From Pseudomonas sp. GV085 (GTDB lineage: Bacteria > Pseudomonadota > Gammaproteobacteria > Pseudomonadales > Pseudomonadaceae): a stretch of 64,000 bases of DNA. The notes under the pieces are model-generated. The model worked only from the letters and a program-made list of their open reading frames with translations. It made no database searches and was not told where the DNA came from. The translations under genes and the position numbers were made by a program. Shown here in pieces: positions 48,128-56,446 of this stretch (position 1 is its first letter; every line of letters begins with the position of its first letter). The DNA is taken from positions 50,969 to 114,968 of the forward strand of contig NZ_QAOV01000017.1 in the NCBI RefSeq assembly GCF_003050925.1, written 5' to 3'.

Positions 48128-48844
48128 ATGCAAGCCATCAACAACCTCAACCTGACCTCCCTGCTCGACACCCTGGTCAGCCTCAGCGCGGCCTTCATCC
48201 TCGGTGGCCTGATCGGTTTCGAGCGCCAGTACCGGCAGCGCACCGCCGGCCTGCGCACCAACGTGCTGGTGGCGGTGGGCGCGGCGATTTTCGTCGACAT
48301 GGCCAACCGTCTCGCCGGTGCCGAAGGCGCCGTGCGGGTCGTAGCCTACGTGGTTTCCGGCATCGGCTTTCTCGGCGCCGGGGTGATCATGCGCGAAGAG
48401 GGCAATGTGCGCGGCCTCAATACCGCCGCCACGCTCTGGACCTCGGCGGCAGTCGGTGCCTGCGCCGGTGCCGACCTGCTGGCCGAAGCCTTGCTTGGCA
48501 CCTTGTTCGTGCTCGCGGCCAACACCTTGCTGCGGCCGATCGTCAACAACATCAACCGTCAGCCGCTGGATGTGATTTCGGCGGAGGTCACCAACATCGT
48601 CTATGTCATTGCCCGGCGTACGCAGCAGAAAACCGTGCTGGCCTTGCTCGAGGCCGAGCTGGAACGCAGCAACTATCCGGCCAGCGATGTCGATGTGCAT
48701 GCCTTCGGCACGGATGAAATTGAAATCGAAGCCACCCTGGCGACCACCTCGGTCGATGGTGATGAACTGGATGCGCTGGTGGCACGGATTTCGACGTCGA
48801 GCCAGGTGGTGCAGGCGTTCTGGAGTCCGAGTACCAGGGAGTAA
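48128..48844 (+). CDS. MgtC/SapB-family protein
   Basis: A 238-residue inner-membrane protein with the MgtC signature GGLIGFERQYRQRTAGLRTN (residues ~25-45), further transmembrane segments up to ~145 and a soluble C-terminal ACT-like part. MgtC proteins help growth in low Mg2+ and inside host cells and can modulate ATP synthase. Its position after mgtA supports a Mg2+ role. Start 48128 follows AAGGA by about eight bases. Confidence 0.9.
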   Translation: MQAINNLNLTSLLDTLVSLSAAFILGGLIGFERQYRQRTAGLRTNVLVAVGAAIFVDMANRLAGAEGAVRVVAYVVSGIGFLGAGVIMREEGNVRGLNTAATLWTSAAVGACAGADLLAEALLGTLFVLAANTLLRPIVNNINRQPLDVISAEVTNIVYVIARRTQQKTVLALLEAELERSNYPASDVDVHAFGTDEIEIEATLATTSVDGDELDALVARISTSSQVVQAFWSPSTRE

Positions 48845-48889
48845 CGGCCAAGGTTTCCCGGGCAAGAGTCAGATTAACCGGCATTTATT

Positions 48890-48903
48890 TAGGAATATTC
48901 CTA
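48890..48903. promoter_or_regulatory. Perfect palindrome TAGGAATATTCCTA
   Basis: A 14-base perfect inverted repeat about 70 bases upstream of the degenerate receiver gene. It resembles the RcsAB box of enteric bacteria (TAAGAATATTCCTA as I recall). The two-component genes downstream include a LuxR/NarL-type regulator that could bind it. Confidence 0.5.
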
Positions 48904-48971
48904 CATAAACCCAGGAAGGTCTTCCGTAGTCTTTGCGACCTCTTGAAACCGACATCCTTTTGGAGGTCACC

Positions 48972-49373
48972 TTGCCGAACAAATCCTTGCGCATCCTGAT
49001 CGCCGATGCGCAGCACTTCAACCGCCTGCGGATCGAGCGACTGTTCAACCAGCTCGGCTATTTTCGGGTGGCTCCGGTGCAGAGCCTCGACGAGCTCCTT
49101 GCACTGGTGGAGTACGGTTGCGAGCCTCTGGACCTGGTGCTGGTCAATGGGGCGATGGCCATTGGAGCGCTGGACCTGTTCAGTTTCCTTGACGACAACC
49201 CGCAGGTTCATCACGGGTTTATCTTCAATGAACGGCAGGCGCCGTTGTCGCCAGTCGCGGGTAAAGTCCGATTGAGCCAGGCCGCTCTGCCGGACCTGGC
49301 GTCCATTACGCAGCTGATGAGCGCTGTCGATCGTCGGCTACCGCTCGTCGGAACTGTCATTTCTGTCAGGTAG
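48972..49373 (+). CDS. Degenerate response-regulator receiver protein
   Basis: About 133 residues with a receiver fold (SLRILIADAQHFNRLRIERL, LDLVLVNGAMAIGALDL), but the phosphoacceptor position is Asn59 (VLVNGA) and the acidic pair is reduced to A11-D12. It therefore probably cannot be phosphorylated normally. No output domain is present. The TTG start at 48972 is chosen because GGAGG lies five bases upstream; earlier ATG-like starts lack one. It precedes a LuxR-type regulator and hybrid kinase, so it may act as an adaptor or decoy in that pathway. Confidence 0.7.
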   Translation: MPNKSLRILIADAQHFNRLRIERLFNQLGYFRVAPVQSLDELLALVEYGCEPLDLVLVNGAMAIGALDLFSFLDDNPQVHHGFIFNERQAPLSPVAGKVRLSQAALPDLASITQLMSAVDRRLPLVGTVISVR

Positions 49374-49481
49374 TACTTTCCAGCCTTCCATGCAAGAGTC
49401 TATGCGCAGCGTTGTGCCCAATCGCTGCGGTGCCTGGAGGGCATTTTTTGCCCGATCGTGTTGTTTTGCACGGGAGTTGTC

Positions 49482-50108
49482 ATGAAGTCAGCACTGATTG
49501 TGGAAGATCATCCGGTGGTTCGCTCCATGATCAAACTCGTACTCAAGGGCGAAGGATTCAAGCAGATTTACGAGGCCTCCCGTGGCGATGAGGTCCTGGC
49601 ATTGATCCGCGAGCATCAACCGGATGTCGTGCTGCTTGATCTGGGCCTCCCGGGTGTGGCGGGGCTTGAGGTGATGGACCGTATCAAGGCCGAAAACACC
49701 CGATGCCGCGTGGTGGTGTTCACCTCGCTGGAGGCCCAGTTCTATCAGGACCGCTGCATGCGGGCCGGGGCTGTTGCCTATGTTTCCAAGAGCAAGGACC
49801 TGGATGATTTGAAGGCGGCGGTGAATTGCGTGATGGCCGGCTATACCTATTTCGCCCAGCTCCCCTCGAGTTCCGTGTCGATGGGGGAGTTGCAACACAG
49901 TGAAAAGCAGTTGATCGACAAGCTCTCCAATCGTGAGTTGACCATTCTGCAGTACCTGGCCCGGGGTTCGAAAAACCTGGAAATCGCCGAGATCATGCAC
50001 CTGAGCTACAAGACCGTCAGTACCTACAAGACCCGCCTCACCCTCAAGCTCAACGTGAGCTCGTCGGTGCACTTGAGGGATTTCGCCCTGCGCAATCAAT
50101 TGATCTGA
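49482..50108 (+). CDS. LuxR/NarL-family response regulator
   Basis: A 208-residue regulator: N-terminal receiver with E8-D9 acidic pair, phosphoacceptor D53 (VVLLDLGLPG), T in VVVFTS and K in YVSKSK; C-terminal HTH (LSNRELTILQYLARG, EIAEIMHLSYKTVSTYKTRL). The start has GGGAG eight bases upstream. The next gene starts at the base after its stop codon, so it is coupled to the hybrid kinase, its probable phosphodonor. The arrangement resembles BvgA/BvgS and the Pseudomonas Roc systems. Target genes unknown. Confidence 0.92.
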   Translation: MKSALIVEDHPVVRSMIKLVLKGEGFKQIYEASRGDEVLALIREHQPDVVLLDLGLPGVAGLEVMDRIKAENTRCRVVVFTSLEAQFYQDRCMRAGAVAYVSKSKDLDDLKAAVNCVMAGYTYFAQLPSSSVSMGELQHSEKQLIDKLSNRELTILQYLARGSKNLEIAEIMHLSYKTVSTYKTRLTLKLNVSSSVHLRDFALRNQLI

Positions 50109-53100
50109 ATGAACGCTCTCCGACGACTGGCAGGTTGGGTGCTGATTGGCCTTCTTCTCTGGGCATCGACGGTCTGTGCACAACAGTCGTTGACCCTGTT
50201 GGGACGTTCGAGTGCCGAAGGCCTGAGCGTCAGGTGGTCGGAAACCGAGTTGCGCTGGTTGCAGCAAAAGGGTCGATTGGTGCTGGCGGTCTCGGCTCCC
50301 GACTATCCCCCCTTCGAGTTCAACACGGCAGGCAAGGTGTTCGAAGGCGTGACAGCCGATTACGCCGGGTTGCTCGAACAATTGTTGAACGTCGTCATCG
50401 AGGTTCAACGTTATCCGTCGCGGGCCGACGCGGTGCAGGCCATCAAGGACGGTCAGGCCGACCTGCTGGGAACGGCCAACCGATTCGAAGCCGAAGATCC
50501 GCAGCTACAGATGTCCAGCGCCTACGCGGTGGATCAACCGGTGCTGGTCACCCGCACCGATTTCCCTCCGGTGCTCGACCCGACACTGGCCGGCAAGCGA
50601 CTGGTGATGCTGTATCACTACTTGCCCGAATACAGCGTGCAACAGTTCTATTCCAAAGCGCAGGTCCAGCTGTTTCCCTCGACACTGGCGGCGATAGGCG
50701 CTGTGGCGTTCGGCCAGGCCGATGTCTATCTCGGTGATGCGATCAATGCCCATTATCTGATCAGCAGGAATTACCTGAACAACGTGCACCTGACGGACTT
50801 CTCGCCCATGGAGTCCGGGCGTTTTGCCTTTGCGATGGCCCGCGACAACGTTTCGCTATTGCGCATCGTCAACAAGGCGCTGGCGGTCATCACTACCAAT
50901 AAACAAATGAACATCCTGCGTCGTTGGGGGGCCAACGGGGTGTCTATCCCGGGCACTCAGTCTTTGCAATTGAGCGTGGCCGAACAGCACTGGCTCGAAC
51001 GGCACCCGCGCGTGAAAGTCGCGATCAACGAAAATATCCCGCCGATTTCATTTGTCGACAGCGAAGGCCAGTTTCGTGGTATCGGCGTCGATGTGCTGGC
51101 GAAAATCACTTTGCGCACCGGGTTGCAATTTGACATCCAGGGCATGAAGTCGGTGGCCGAGATGATGGCCGGTATCAGGAGCGGGCAGATCGATGTGCTG
51201 GCCGGTATCGGCCTCAGTTCCCAGCGTGAAGATGAATTGCGGTTCACCCGGTCATTTCTGAGCAGCCCGTCGGTACTGGTGACCCGCGTGGACACGGACG
51301 GCCTCAGGACGCTGGATGACATGGCGGGAAGAACCCTGGCGCTGACCCAGGGCAACATTGCCGCCGAGTACCTTCGCAAGCATTACCCGCTGATCCAGCT
51401 GGCGGATGCGCCACTGTCTACGGATGCCATGGAGATGGTCGCCCAGGGCAAGGCCCATGGCGGCATCAACTCGTTGATCAGCGCCCGTTACCTGATTTCC
51501 CGGCAGTATCGCGATCGCCTGCAAGTGACCAGCACCGTGGGCACCGACCCCGCCCGAAGCACCCTGGCAACCAGTCGCGAGGCCACCGAACTGCATTCGA
51601 TTCTGGACAAGGCATTACTGAGTATTCCCCCCGAAGAAATTGACGAGCTGACTCAACCCTGGCGCTATGACTCGATGGTCGAGCAGAGTTACTGGCTGCG
51701 ACACCGGCAAGCGATCGTGCAGGCGTTTGCGGTGGCGGGTGTCTTGCTGTTGCTGGCGTTGGCAGGGATCGTCTGGCAGCGGCGGCAGATTCGCCAGCGT
51801 CAGCAATTGCTCGGGCAATTGCAGGAAGCCAAGGACGCGGCGGACGACGCCAACCGGGCCAAGACCACGTTCCTTGCCACCATGAGCCATGAAATCCGCA
51901 CGCCGATGAACGCCTTGATCGGCATGCTCGAACTGGCGCTGAAACGCGCCGATGAAGGGGAGACCGACCGCGCCGCCATCGAGGTGGCGTCCAACGCCGG
52001 GCAGCAGTTGCTGGAGTTGATCGGCGACATTCTGGACGTCGCGCGGATCGAGTCCGGGCATTTGTCGCTGGCGCCGGAGCGGGTCAATCTGCACGCGCTG
52101 GTGACGTCGGTCTGCCGGGTTTTCGAAGGGCTGGCGATGCAAAAGAATCTGCAGTGGCGGGTCGACCTCGACGCGCGCAGTGACTGTGACGTGATGCTCG
52201 ATCCCACGCGTTTCAAACAGGTGCTGTCCAATCTGCTGAGCAATGCGATCAAGTTCACCCGGGAAGGTGAGGTGAGCCTGATACTGCGGGTGCTGCCTCA
52301 AGGCCCGGCGCATCTGTCTGCCTGTCTGAGTATCGAGGACAGTGGCATCGGCATCAGCGCTTCCGACCAGCAACGCCTGTTCAGCCCGTTCGTGCAGGCG
52401 GGTAACACTCAGCAGACTGCCCGGCAGGGTTCCGGCCTGGGCCTGGTGATCAGTCGTACCCTGTGCGAAACGATGGGCGGCCAGTTGCAGCTCGACAGTG
52501 AGCCCGGGCGCGGCACGCGGGTGGACATCAGCCTGGTACTGCCCGTCCTGCAAACGTTGCCCGCCGAGGGGGTGTCCCGGGATCCGGCGCAACTCACGAC
52601 CCGGGCGTTGTCGATTCTGGTGGTCGACGATTATCCGGCCAATCGCCTGTTGCTCTCGCGGCAGCTGAGCTATCTGGGTCACAGTGTGGTGCTGGCGGAG
52701 GATGGGGCGCAGGGGCTTGAACAGTGGCGTGGGCGCGGGCACGGTTTCGATCTGGTCATCACCGACTGCAACATGCCGGTGCTCAGCGGTTACGAGCTGG
52801 CCGGCGCGATACGTGAGCAAGAGCGGGTGCAGGGGCTGTCGCCGACGCTGATTCTGGGCTTTACCGCCAATGCGCAGGCCGAGGAGAAGGACCGGTGCAA
52901 GGCGGCGGGGATGGACGATTGCCTGTTCAAACCCATTCGCCTGGTGGACTTGCAGGCGTGGCTGGCCCGGAGGTTTTCCAGTGCACCCCAAGCGGCGATC
53001 GTCGCCCCTGGCTTCGCCGAGTTCGACTTGAGCGGGCTGGAACGCTATGCGGATTCGGATCGTGAGCTAATCGATCAACTGATGCACGATCTGGCGCTGA

Positions 53101-53342
53101 CCAACCGCGAGGACCGTGTGCATTTGCTGGCCTTGCACGCCAACGGCAATCGCCCGGGCTTGCAGACGCTGGCACACCGGATCAAGGGCGGGGCGCTGAT
53201 GGTGCGAGCGCTTGCCCTGGTCGAGTGTTGCGAACAACTGGAGCGGGCATGCAATGACGGCCGCGCGGCACTGATCGACGATGCCGTCGACCAGTTGCAG
53301 CAAGCCATGGCCCGCCTGGACCAGAGTATCGAGCAGGATTGA
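50109..53342 (+). CDS. BvgS-like unorthodox hybrid sensor kinase
   Basis: A 1077-residue membrane kinase: signal peptide (to about residue 25, VCAQQ), two tandem periplasmic SBP_bac_3 domains (about 50-270 and 290-510), a transmembrane helix (~535-557), HisKA with H594 (MSHEIRTPMN), HATPase (N box NLLSNAIKF, DSGIGI, GSGLGL), a receiver with D886 (VITDCNMPVLSGYE) and an HPt domain with H1023 (LAHRIKGG). No PAS domain is evident between membrane and kinase, unlike BvgS itself. Solute-binding domains suggest it senses a small nutrient or metabolite. The start immediately follows the response regulator stop. Confidence 0.93.
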   Translation: MNALRRLAGWVLIGLLLWASTVCAQQSLTLLGRSSAEGLSVRWSETELRWLQQKGRLVLAVSAPDYPPFEFNTAGKVFEGVTADYAGLLEQLLNVVIEVQRYPSRADAVQAIKDGQADLLGTANRFEAEDPQLQMSSAYAVDQPVLVTRTDFPPVLDPTLAGKRLVMLYHYLPEYSVQQFYSKAQVQLFPSTLAAIGAVAFGQADVYLGDAINAHYLISRNYLNNVHLTDFSPMESGRFAFAMARDNVSLLRIVNKALAVITTNKQMNILRRWGANGVSIPGTQSLQLSVAEQHWLERHPRVKVAINENIPPISFVDSEGQFRGIGVDVLAKITLRTGLQFDIQGMKSVAEMMAGIRSGQIDVLAGIGLSSQREDELRFTRSFLSSPSVLVTRVDTDGLRTLDDMAGRTLALTQGNIAAEYLRKHYPLIQLADAPLSTDAMEMVAQGKAHGGINSLISARYLISRQYRDRLQVTSTVGTDPARSTLATSREATELHSILDKALLSIPPEEIDELTQPWRYDSMVEQSYWLRHRQAIVQAFAVAGVLLLLALAGIVWQRRQIRQRQQLLGQLQEAKDAADDANRAKTTFLATMSHEIRTPMNALIGMLELALKRADEGETDRAAIEVASNAGQQLLELIGDILDVARIESGHLSLAPERVNLHALVTSVCRVFEGLAMQKNLQWRVDLDARSDCDVMLDPTRFKQVLSNLLSNAIKFTREGEVSLILRVLPQGPAHLSACLSIEDSGIGISASDQQRLFSPFVQAGNTQQTARQGSGLGLVISRTLCETMGGQLQLDSEPGRGTRVDISLVLPVLQTLPAEGVSRDPAQLTTRALSILVVDDYPANRLLLSRQLSYLGHSVVLAEDGAQGLEQWRGRGHGFDLVITDCNMPVLSGYELAGAIREQERVQGLSPTLILGFTANAQAEEKDRCKAAGMDDCLFKPIRLVDLQAWLARRFSSAPQAAIVAPGFAEFDLSGLERYADSDRELIDQLMHDLALTNREDRVHLLALHANGNRPGLQTLAHRIKGGALMVRALALVECCEQLERACNDGRAALIDDAVDQLQQAMARLDQSIEQD

Positions 53343-53345
53343 GGC

Positions 53346-53486
53346 TCAAACCCAGTGCGGCGCGATGCCCTTGGGGCTGGTCAGCCGGTGGCCGAGCGCC
53401 AGGGCGGTGCTTACCGAATCGATGACCACCTGGCCTTGCAGGCGAAACGTACCCAGGCCGAAGGCGGGTTGAGGGCTTTTCCTCAA
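53346..53486 (-). pseudogene. Internally deleted dkgB (aldo/keto reductase) remnant
   Basis: On the minus strand a short frame reads PAFGLGTFRLQGQVVIDSV (the N-terminus of DkgB-type aldo/keto reductases), then STALALGHRLTSPKGIAPHW and stop. The latter part matches the C-terminal end of DkgB (DRLVSPEGLAPEW in E. coli, as I recall). So about 25 N-terminal and 15 C-terminal residues are fused in frame, with some 220 residues missing between. The catalytic Asp, Tyr, Lys and His are all lost. A TTG at 53484-53486 would be the only start. It is almost certainly non-functional. Confidence 0.6.
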
Positions 53487-53529
53487 CCATAGAATCTCCC
53501 ACATTGGATCTATATGCGCCACAAATCCC

Positions 53530-53558
53530 CTGTGGGAGCGAGCCTGCTCGCGATAGCC
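53530..53558 (+). repeat. Single REP element
   Basis: CTGTGGGAGCGAGCCTGCTC followed by GCGATAGCC, without an inverted partner nearby. Confidence 0.8.
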
Positions 53559-53587
53559 ATCACTCGGTCTAAACCCTTGCCCCGACC

Positions 53588-54496
53588 CTAGGCAATATCA
53601 CTGCGGCTGAACTCTTCCCCGAGAAAGTCGATCAACGTGCGCACCGATGGCAGCAAGCCCCGACGCGAAGGGAAAATTGCATGAATCACGCCGCTCTTCG
53701 GCGCCCAGCCTGGCACCAGCTCCACCAGTTGCCCGGCCGCGATTTCATCGCGTACCACCACACTGGGCAGGTGCACGATGCCGATTCCGGCGACCGCCGC
53801 ATGGCGCAACGCCAACAGGTCATCGGTGACCATCCGCGGTGCATGCCGGATCATCGCGGTGCTGCCGTCGGCCCCGAACAGTTCCCACTGATATTCGCGC
53901 TGCGCCGCGCCCCAGTGCAGGCTCGGCAAGCCGCTGAGGTCGGCCGGGGAGGCCGGTGTCGACAGGCGCGATAAATAGGCCGGGCTGCCGACCACGCTCT
54001 GGGTGCTGTTGCCCAGCACCTTCATCACCATGTCGGTGTTTTCCAGTGGTGGAAAGCGTACCCGCAGCGCAATGTCGAAGCCTTCGTGAATCAGGTCGAC
54101 CCGGCGGTTGGTGCTCTCGATGAACAACTCCACCAACGGGTACTTGAGCATGTAGCGGGTCAGCATCGGCCCGACCCAGGAATTGAGCAGCGCCGTCGGG
54201 CAACTGACACGCACCAGGCCCTGGGGCTCGGAGCGGTTGCGCTCGATCAGTTCGGCGGCGCTTTCCGCCTCCACGCGCATGGCCAGGCAGCGCTGGTAGT
54301 AGGCCTGGCCGATTTCCGTCAACGAGCAATGCCGGCTGGTGCGGTGCAGCAGGCGCACGCCGAGGCGCTCTTCGAGTTCGGCAATGCGTCGGCTGAGCTT
54401 GGACTTGGGCATGTCCAGCGCCCGGCCCGCTGCGGCGAAACCGTGATGCTCCACTACCTGGGTGAAGTAGTAGAGGGTGTTGAGGTCTTCCACCAT
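53588..54496 (-). CDS. LysR-family transcriptional regulator
   Basis: A 302-residue regulator with an N-terminal winged HTH (LYYFTQVVEHHGFAAAGRAL, KLSRRIAELEERLGVRLLHR) and a LysR substrate-binding domain. It is divergent from the pirin gene 104 bases away, the usual arrangement for a LysR that controls its neighbour. An 18-base inverted repeat lies just before its start codon and contains its GGAG ribosome-binding site. Confidence 0.92.
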   Translation of the reverse strand: MVEDLNTLYYFTQVVEHHGFAAAGRALDMPKSKLSRRIAELEERLGVRLLHRTSRHCSLTEIGQAYYQRCLAMRVEAESAAELIERNRSEPQGLVRVSCPTALLNSWVGPMLTRYMLKYPLVELFIESTNRRVDLIHEGFDIALRVRFPPLENTDMVMKVLGNSTQSVVGSPAYLSRLSTPASPADLSGLPSLHWGAAQREYQWELFGADGSTAMIRHAPRMVTDDLLALRHAAVAGIGIVHLPSVVVRDEIAAGQLVELVPGWAPKSGVIHAIFPSRRGLLPSVRTLIDFLGEEFSRSDIA

Positions 54497-54514
54497 CGTT
54501 CTCCAAATAGAACG
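54497..54514. promoter_or_regulatory. Inverted repeat CGTTCT-N6-AGAACG at the lysR start
   Basis: Perfect six-base arms with a six-base spacer, directly abutting the lysR ATG. On the minus strand its right half contains GGAGAACG, so the ribosome-binding site is within the repeat. Candidate autoregulatory operator or translational hairpin. Confidence 0.5.
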
Positions 54515-54600
54515 CTAAAGCTGATTTTTGCAGTCTAGCGCAGCAAAGGTCACGGTTTTAAGCTCTGTCCATGGCTTCACCCACCTCATCAGGAGACACC

Positions 54601-55467
54601 ATGAAAAACATCATCGGTATCTACACCAGTCCACGGACCCATTGGGTTGGCGACGGTTTTCCGGTTCGCACACTGTTTTCCTACGACAACCTGGGCAAAC
54701 ACATCAGCCCGTTCCTGTTGCTGGATCATGCCGGCCCTGCGGAATTCACTCCAACCAGCGAGCGACGTGGCGTTGGTCAGCATCCGCATCGTGGCTTCGA
54801 AACCGTGACTATCGTTTACGAGGGCGAACTGGAGCACCGGGACTCCACCGGCAGTGGCGGCAAGATCGGCCCTGGCGATGTGCAATGGATGACCGCAGCC
54901 TCGGGGATCCTGCATGAAGAGTTTCACTCCGAAGGTTTCGCCAAAAGCGGTGGCACCCTGGAGATGGTGCAGCTGTGGGTCAACCTGCCGGCGAGGGACA
55001 AGATGGCCGACCCCGGTTACCAGACGATCCTCGACGGCGACATCCCGAGCATCGCCTTGCAGGACAACGCCGGCAGCCTGCGCCTGATCGCCGGTGAGTT
55101 CGACGGTCACCAAGGCCCGGCGCGCACCTTTACCCCGATCGACGTGTGGGACATTCGTTTGAATGCCGGCAAATTGCTCACCCTCGATCTGCATGAAGGG
55201 CGCAACACCGCACTGGTGGTTTTGCGTGGCACGGTGCAGGTCAACGGCCTGGAATCTGTGCGCCAGGGGCAACTGGCCCTGTTCGACCGCAAGGGCGACC
55301 AGATGAGTCTCCAAGCCAGCGAAGATGCGGTGGTGCTGTTGCTCAGCGGCGAACCGATCGATGAGCCGATCGTCGGCCACGGGCCGTTCGTGATGAACAC
55401 CGAGCAGGAAATCCACCAGGCCTTCGCCGACTTCCAGTCCGGTCGCTTCGGCCGGATGCACGCTTAA
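54601..55467 (+). CDS. Pirin-family protein
   Basis: A 288-residue bicupin. The N-terminal cupin has the pirin metal motif (VGQHPHRGFETVTIVYEGEL, HxH then H and E: H62, H64-type pattern, and LHEEFHSE); the C-terminal Pirin_C domain ends GRFGRMHA. Many bacterial pirins have quercetin 2,3-dioxygenase activity or act as redox-dependent regulators. It is divergent from the LysR gene and 93 bases before an isochorismatase-fold gene in the same direction. Confidence 0.92.
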   Translation: MKNIIGIYTSPRTHWVGDGFPVRTLFSYDNLGKHISPFLLLDHAGPAEFTPTSERRGVGQHPHRGFETVTIVYEGELEHRDSTGSGGKIGPGDVQWMTAASGILHEEFHSEGFAKSGGTLEMVQLWVNLPARDKMADPGYQTILDGDIPSIALQDNAGSLRLIAGEFDGHQGPARTFTPIDVWDIRLNAGKLLTLDLHEGRNTALVVLRGTVQVNGLESVRQGQLALFDRKGDQMSLQASEDAVVLLLSGEPIDEPIVGHGPFVMNTEQEIHQAFADFQSGRFGRMHA

Positions 55468-55560
55468 TTCGCAGCGCTTTTACACCCGACTCTACACAGG
55501 ATGAGTAGGCCGGTTTTCAGGCCAGGGATGGCTGTTGCCCAAAAGAAAGAGGAAACGCAC

Positions 55561-56244
55561 ATGAACACTGTCTACGCGGCCAACTTCAACGGCCAGAAAC
55601 CGACCATCGACCCCAATGACAGCGCGATGCTGTTGATCGATCACCAGAGCGGACTGTTCCAGATCGTCAAGGACATGGACGTGCCTCAACTGCGCGCCAA
55701 CGCCATTGCCCTGGCCAAGGCCGCGACCTTGCTGAAGATGCCTGTGATCACCACCGCTTCCGTTCCCCAGGGGCCGAACGGGCCGTTGATCCCGGAAATC
55801 CACGAAGCCGCGCCCCATGCGCAGTACGTGGCGCGCAAAGGTGAAATCAACGCCTGGGACAATCCGGAGTTTCATGCGGCGGTCAAAGCCACCGGCAAGA
55901 AAACCCTGGTGATCGCCGGCACCCTGACCAGCGTGTGCCTGGCGTTCCCGTCCATCGCCGCCGTGCATGAAGGCTACAAGGTGTTTGCCGTGGTCGACGC
56001 CTCGGGCAACCACTCGAAACTGGCCACCGAGCTGACCGTTGCCCGTCTGGCCCAGGCCGGGGTGGTGCCGATCGACATCATGGCGACGCTATCCGAGCTG
56101 CAAGGCTCGTGGAACCGTCCGGATGCCGAACAGTGGGCCGCTGTCTACGCCCAGGCCATGCCCCATTATCAGTTGCTGATCGAGAGTTACCTCAAGGCCC
56201 GGCAAGTGGCGAATGAACACGAGGCGCTGGACTCCCAGCGCTGA
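55561..56244 (+). CDS. Isochorismatase-fold (cysteine) hydrolase
   Basis: A 227-residue hydrolase with the Asp-Lys-Cys triad of the family: D in AMLLIDHQSG (~residue 23), K in ARKGEINAWDN, C in GTLTSVCLAFPS (~residue 124). This group includes YcaC-like amidohydrolases; the natural substrate is not known. It follows the pirin gene in the same direction, so the same LysR regulator probably controls both. Confidence 0.9.
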   Translation: MNTVYAANFNGQKPTIDPNDSAMLLIDHQSGLFQIVKDMDVPQLRANAIALAKAATLLKMPVITTASVPQGPNGPLIPEIHEAAPHAQYVARKGEINAWDNPEFHAAVKATGKKTLVIAGTLTSVCLAFPSIAAVHEGYKVFAVVDASGNHSKLATELTVARLAQAGVVPIDIMATLSELQGSWNRPDAEQWAAVYAQAMPHYQLLIESYLKARQVANEHEALDSQR

Positions 56245-56253
56245 CCGGTTGCC

Positions 56254-56344
56254 CCTGTGGGGGCGTGCCTGCTCGCGATGACGGTAGAACAGACACTGAT
56301 GTAGTGACTGTCAGGCCGCCATCGCGAGCAGGCTCGCTCCTACA
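56254..56344. repeat. REPIN
   Basis: CCCTGTGGGGGCGTGCCTGC on the left (slightly diverged) and ATCGCGAGCAGGCTCGCTCC with TACA on the right. Confidence 0.8.
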
Positions 56345-56446
56345 ATTGTTTTTGTGGTGATTGCAGAATCCAGCCAAATCAATTGCTCCTACACTATGGC
56401 CAATCTGTGCGATCTTCGCGTTATTAGCCTTGGCTGGAGTTGCTTG

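Noticed and set aside
53182..53502. A 106-codon minus-strand frame overlapping the end of the hybrid kinase
   Set aside because: It is in a different frame from the recognisable dkgB remnant and its product is Pro/Arg-rich with no similarity; most of it is antisense to the HPt domain.
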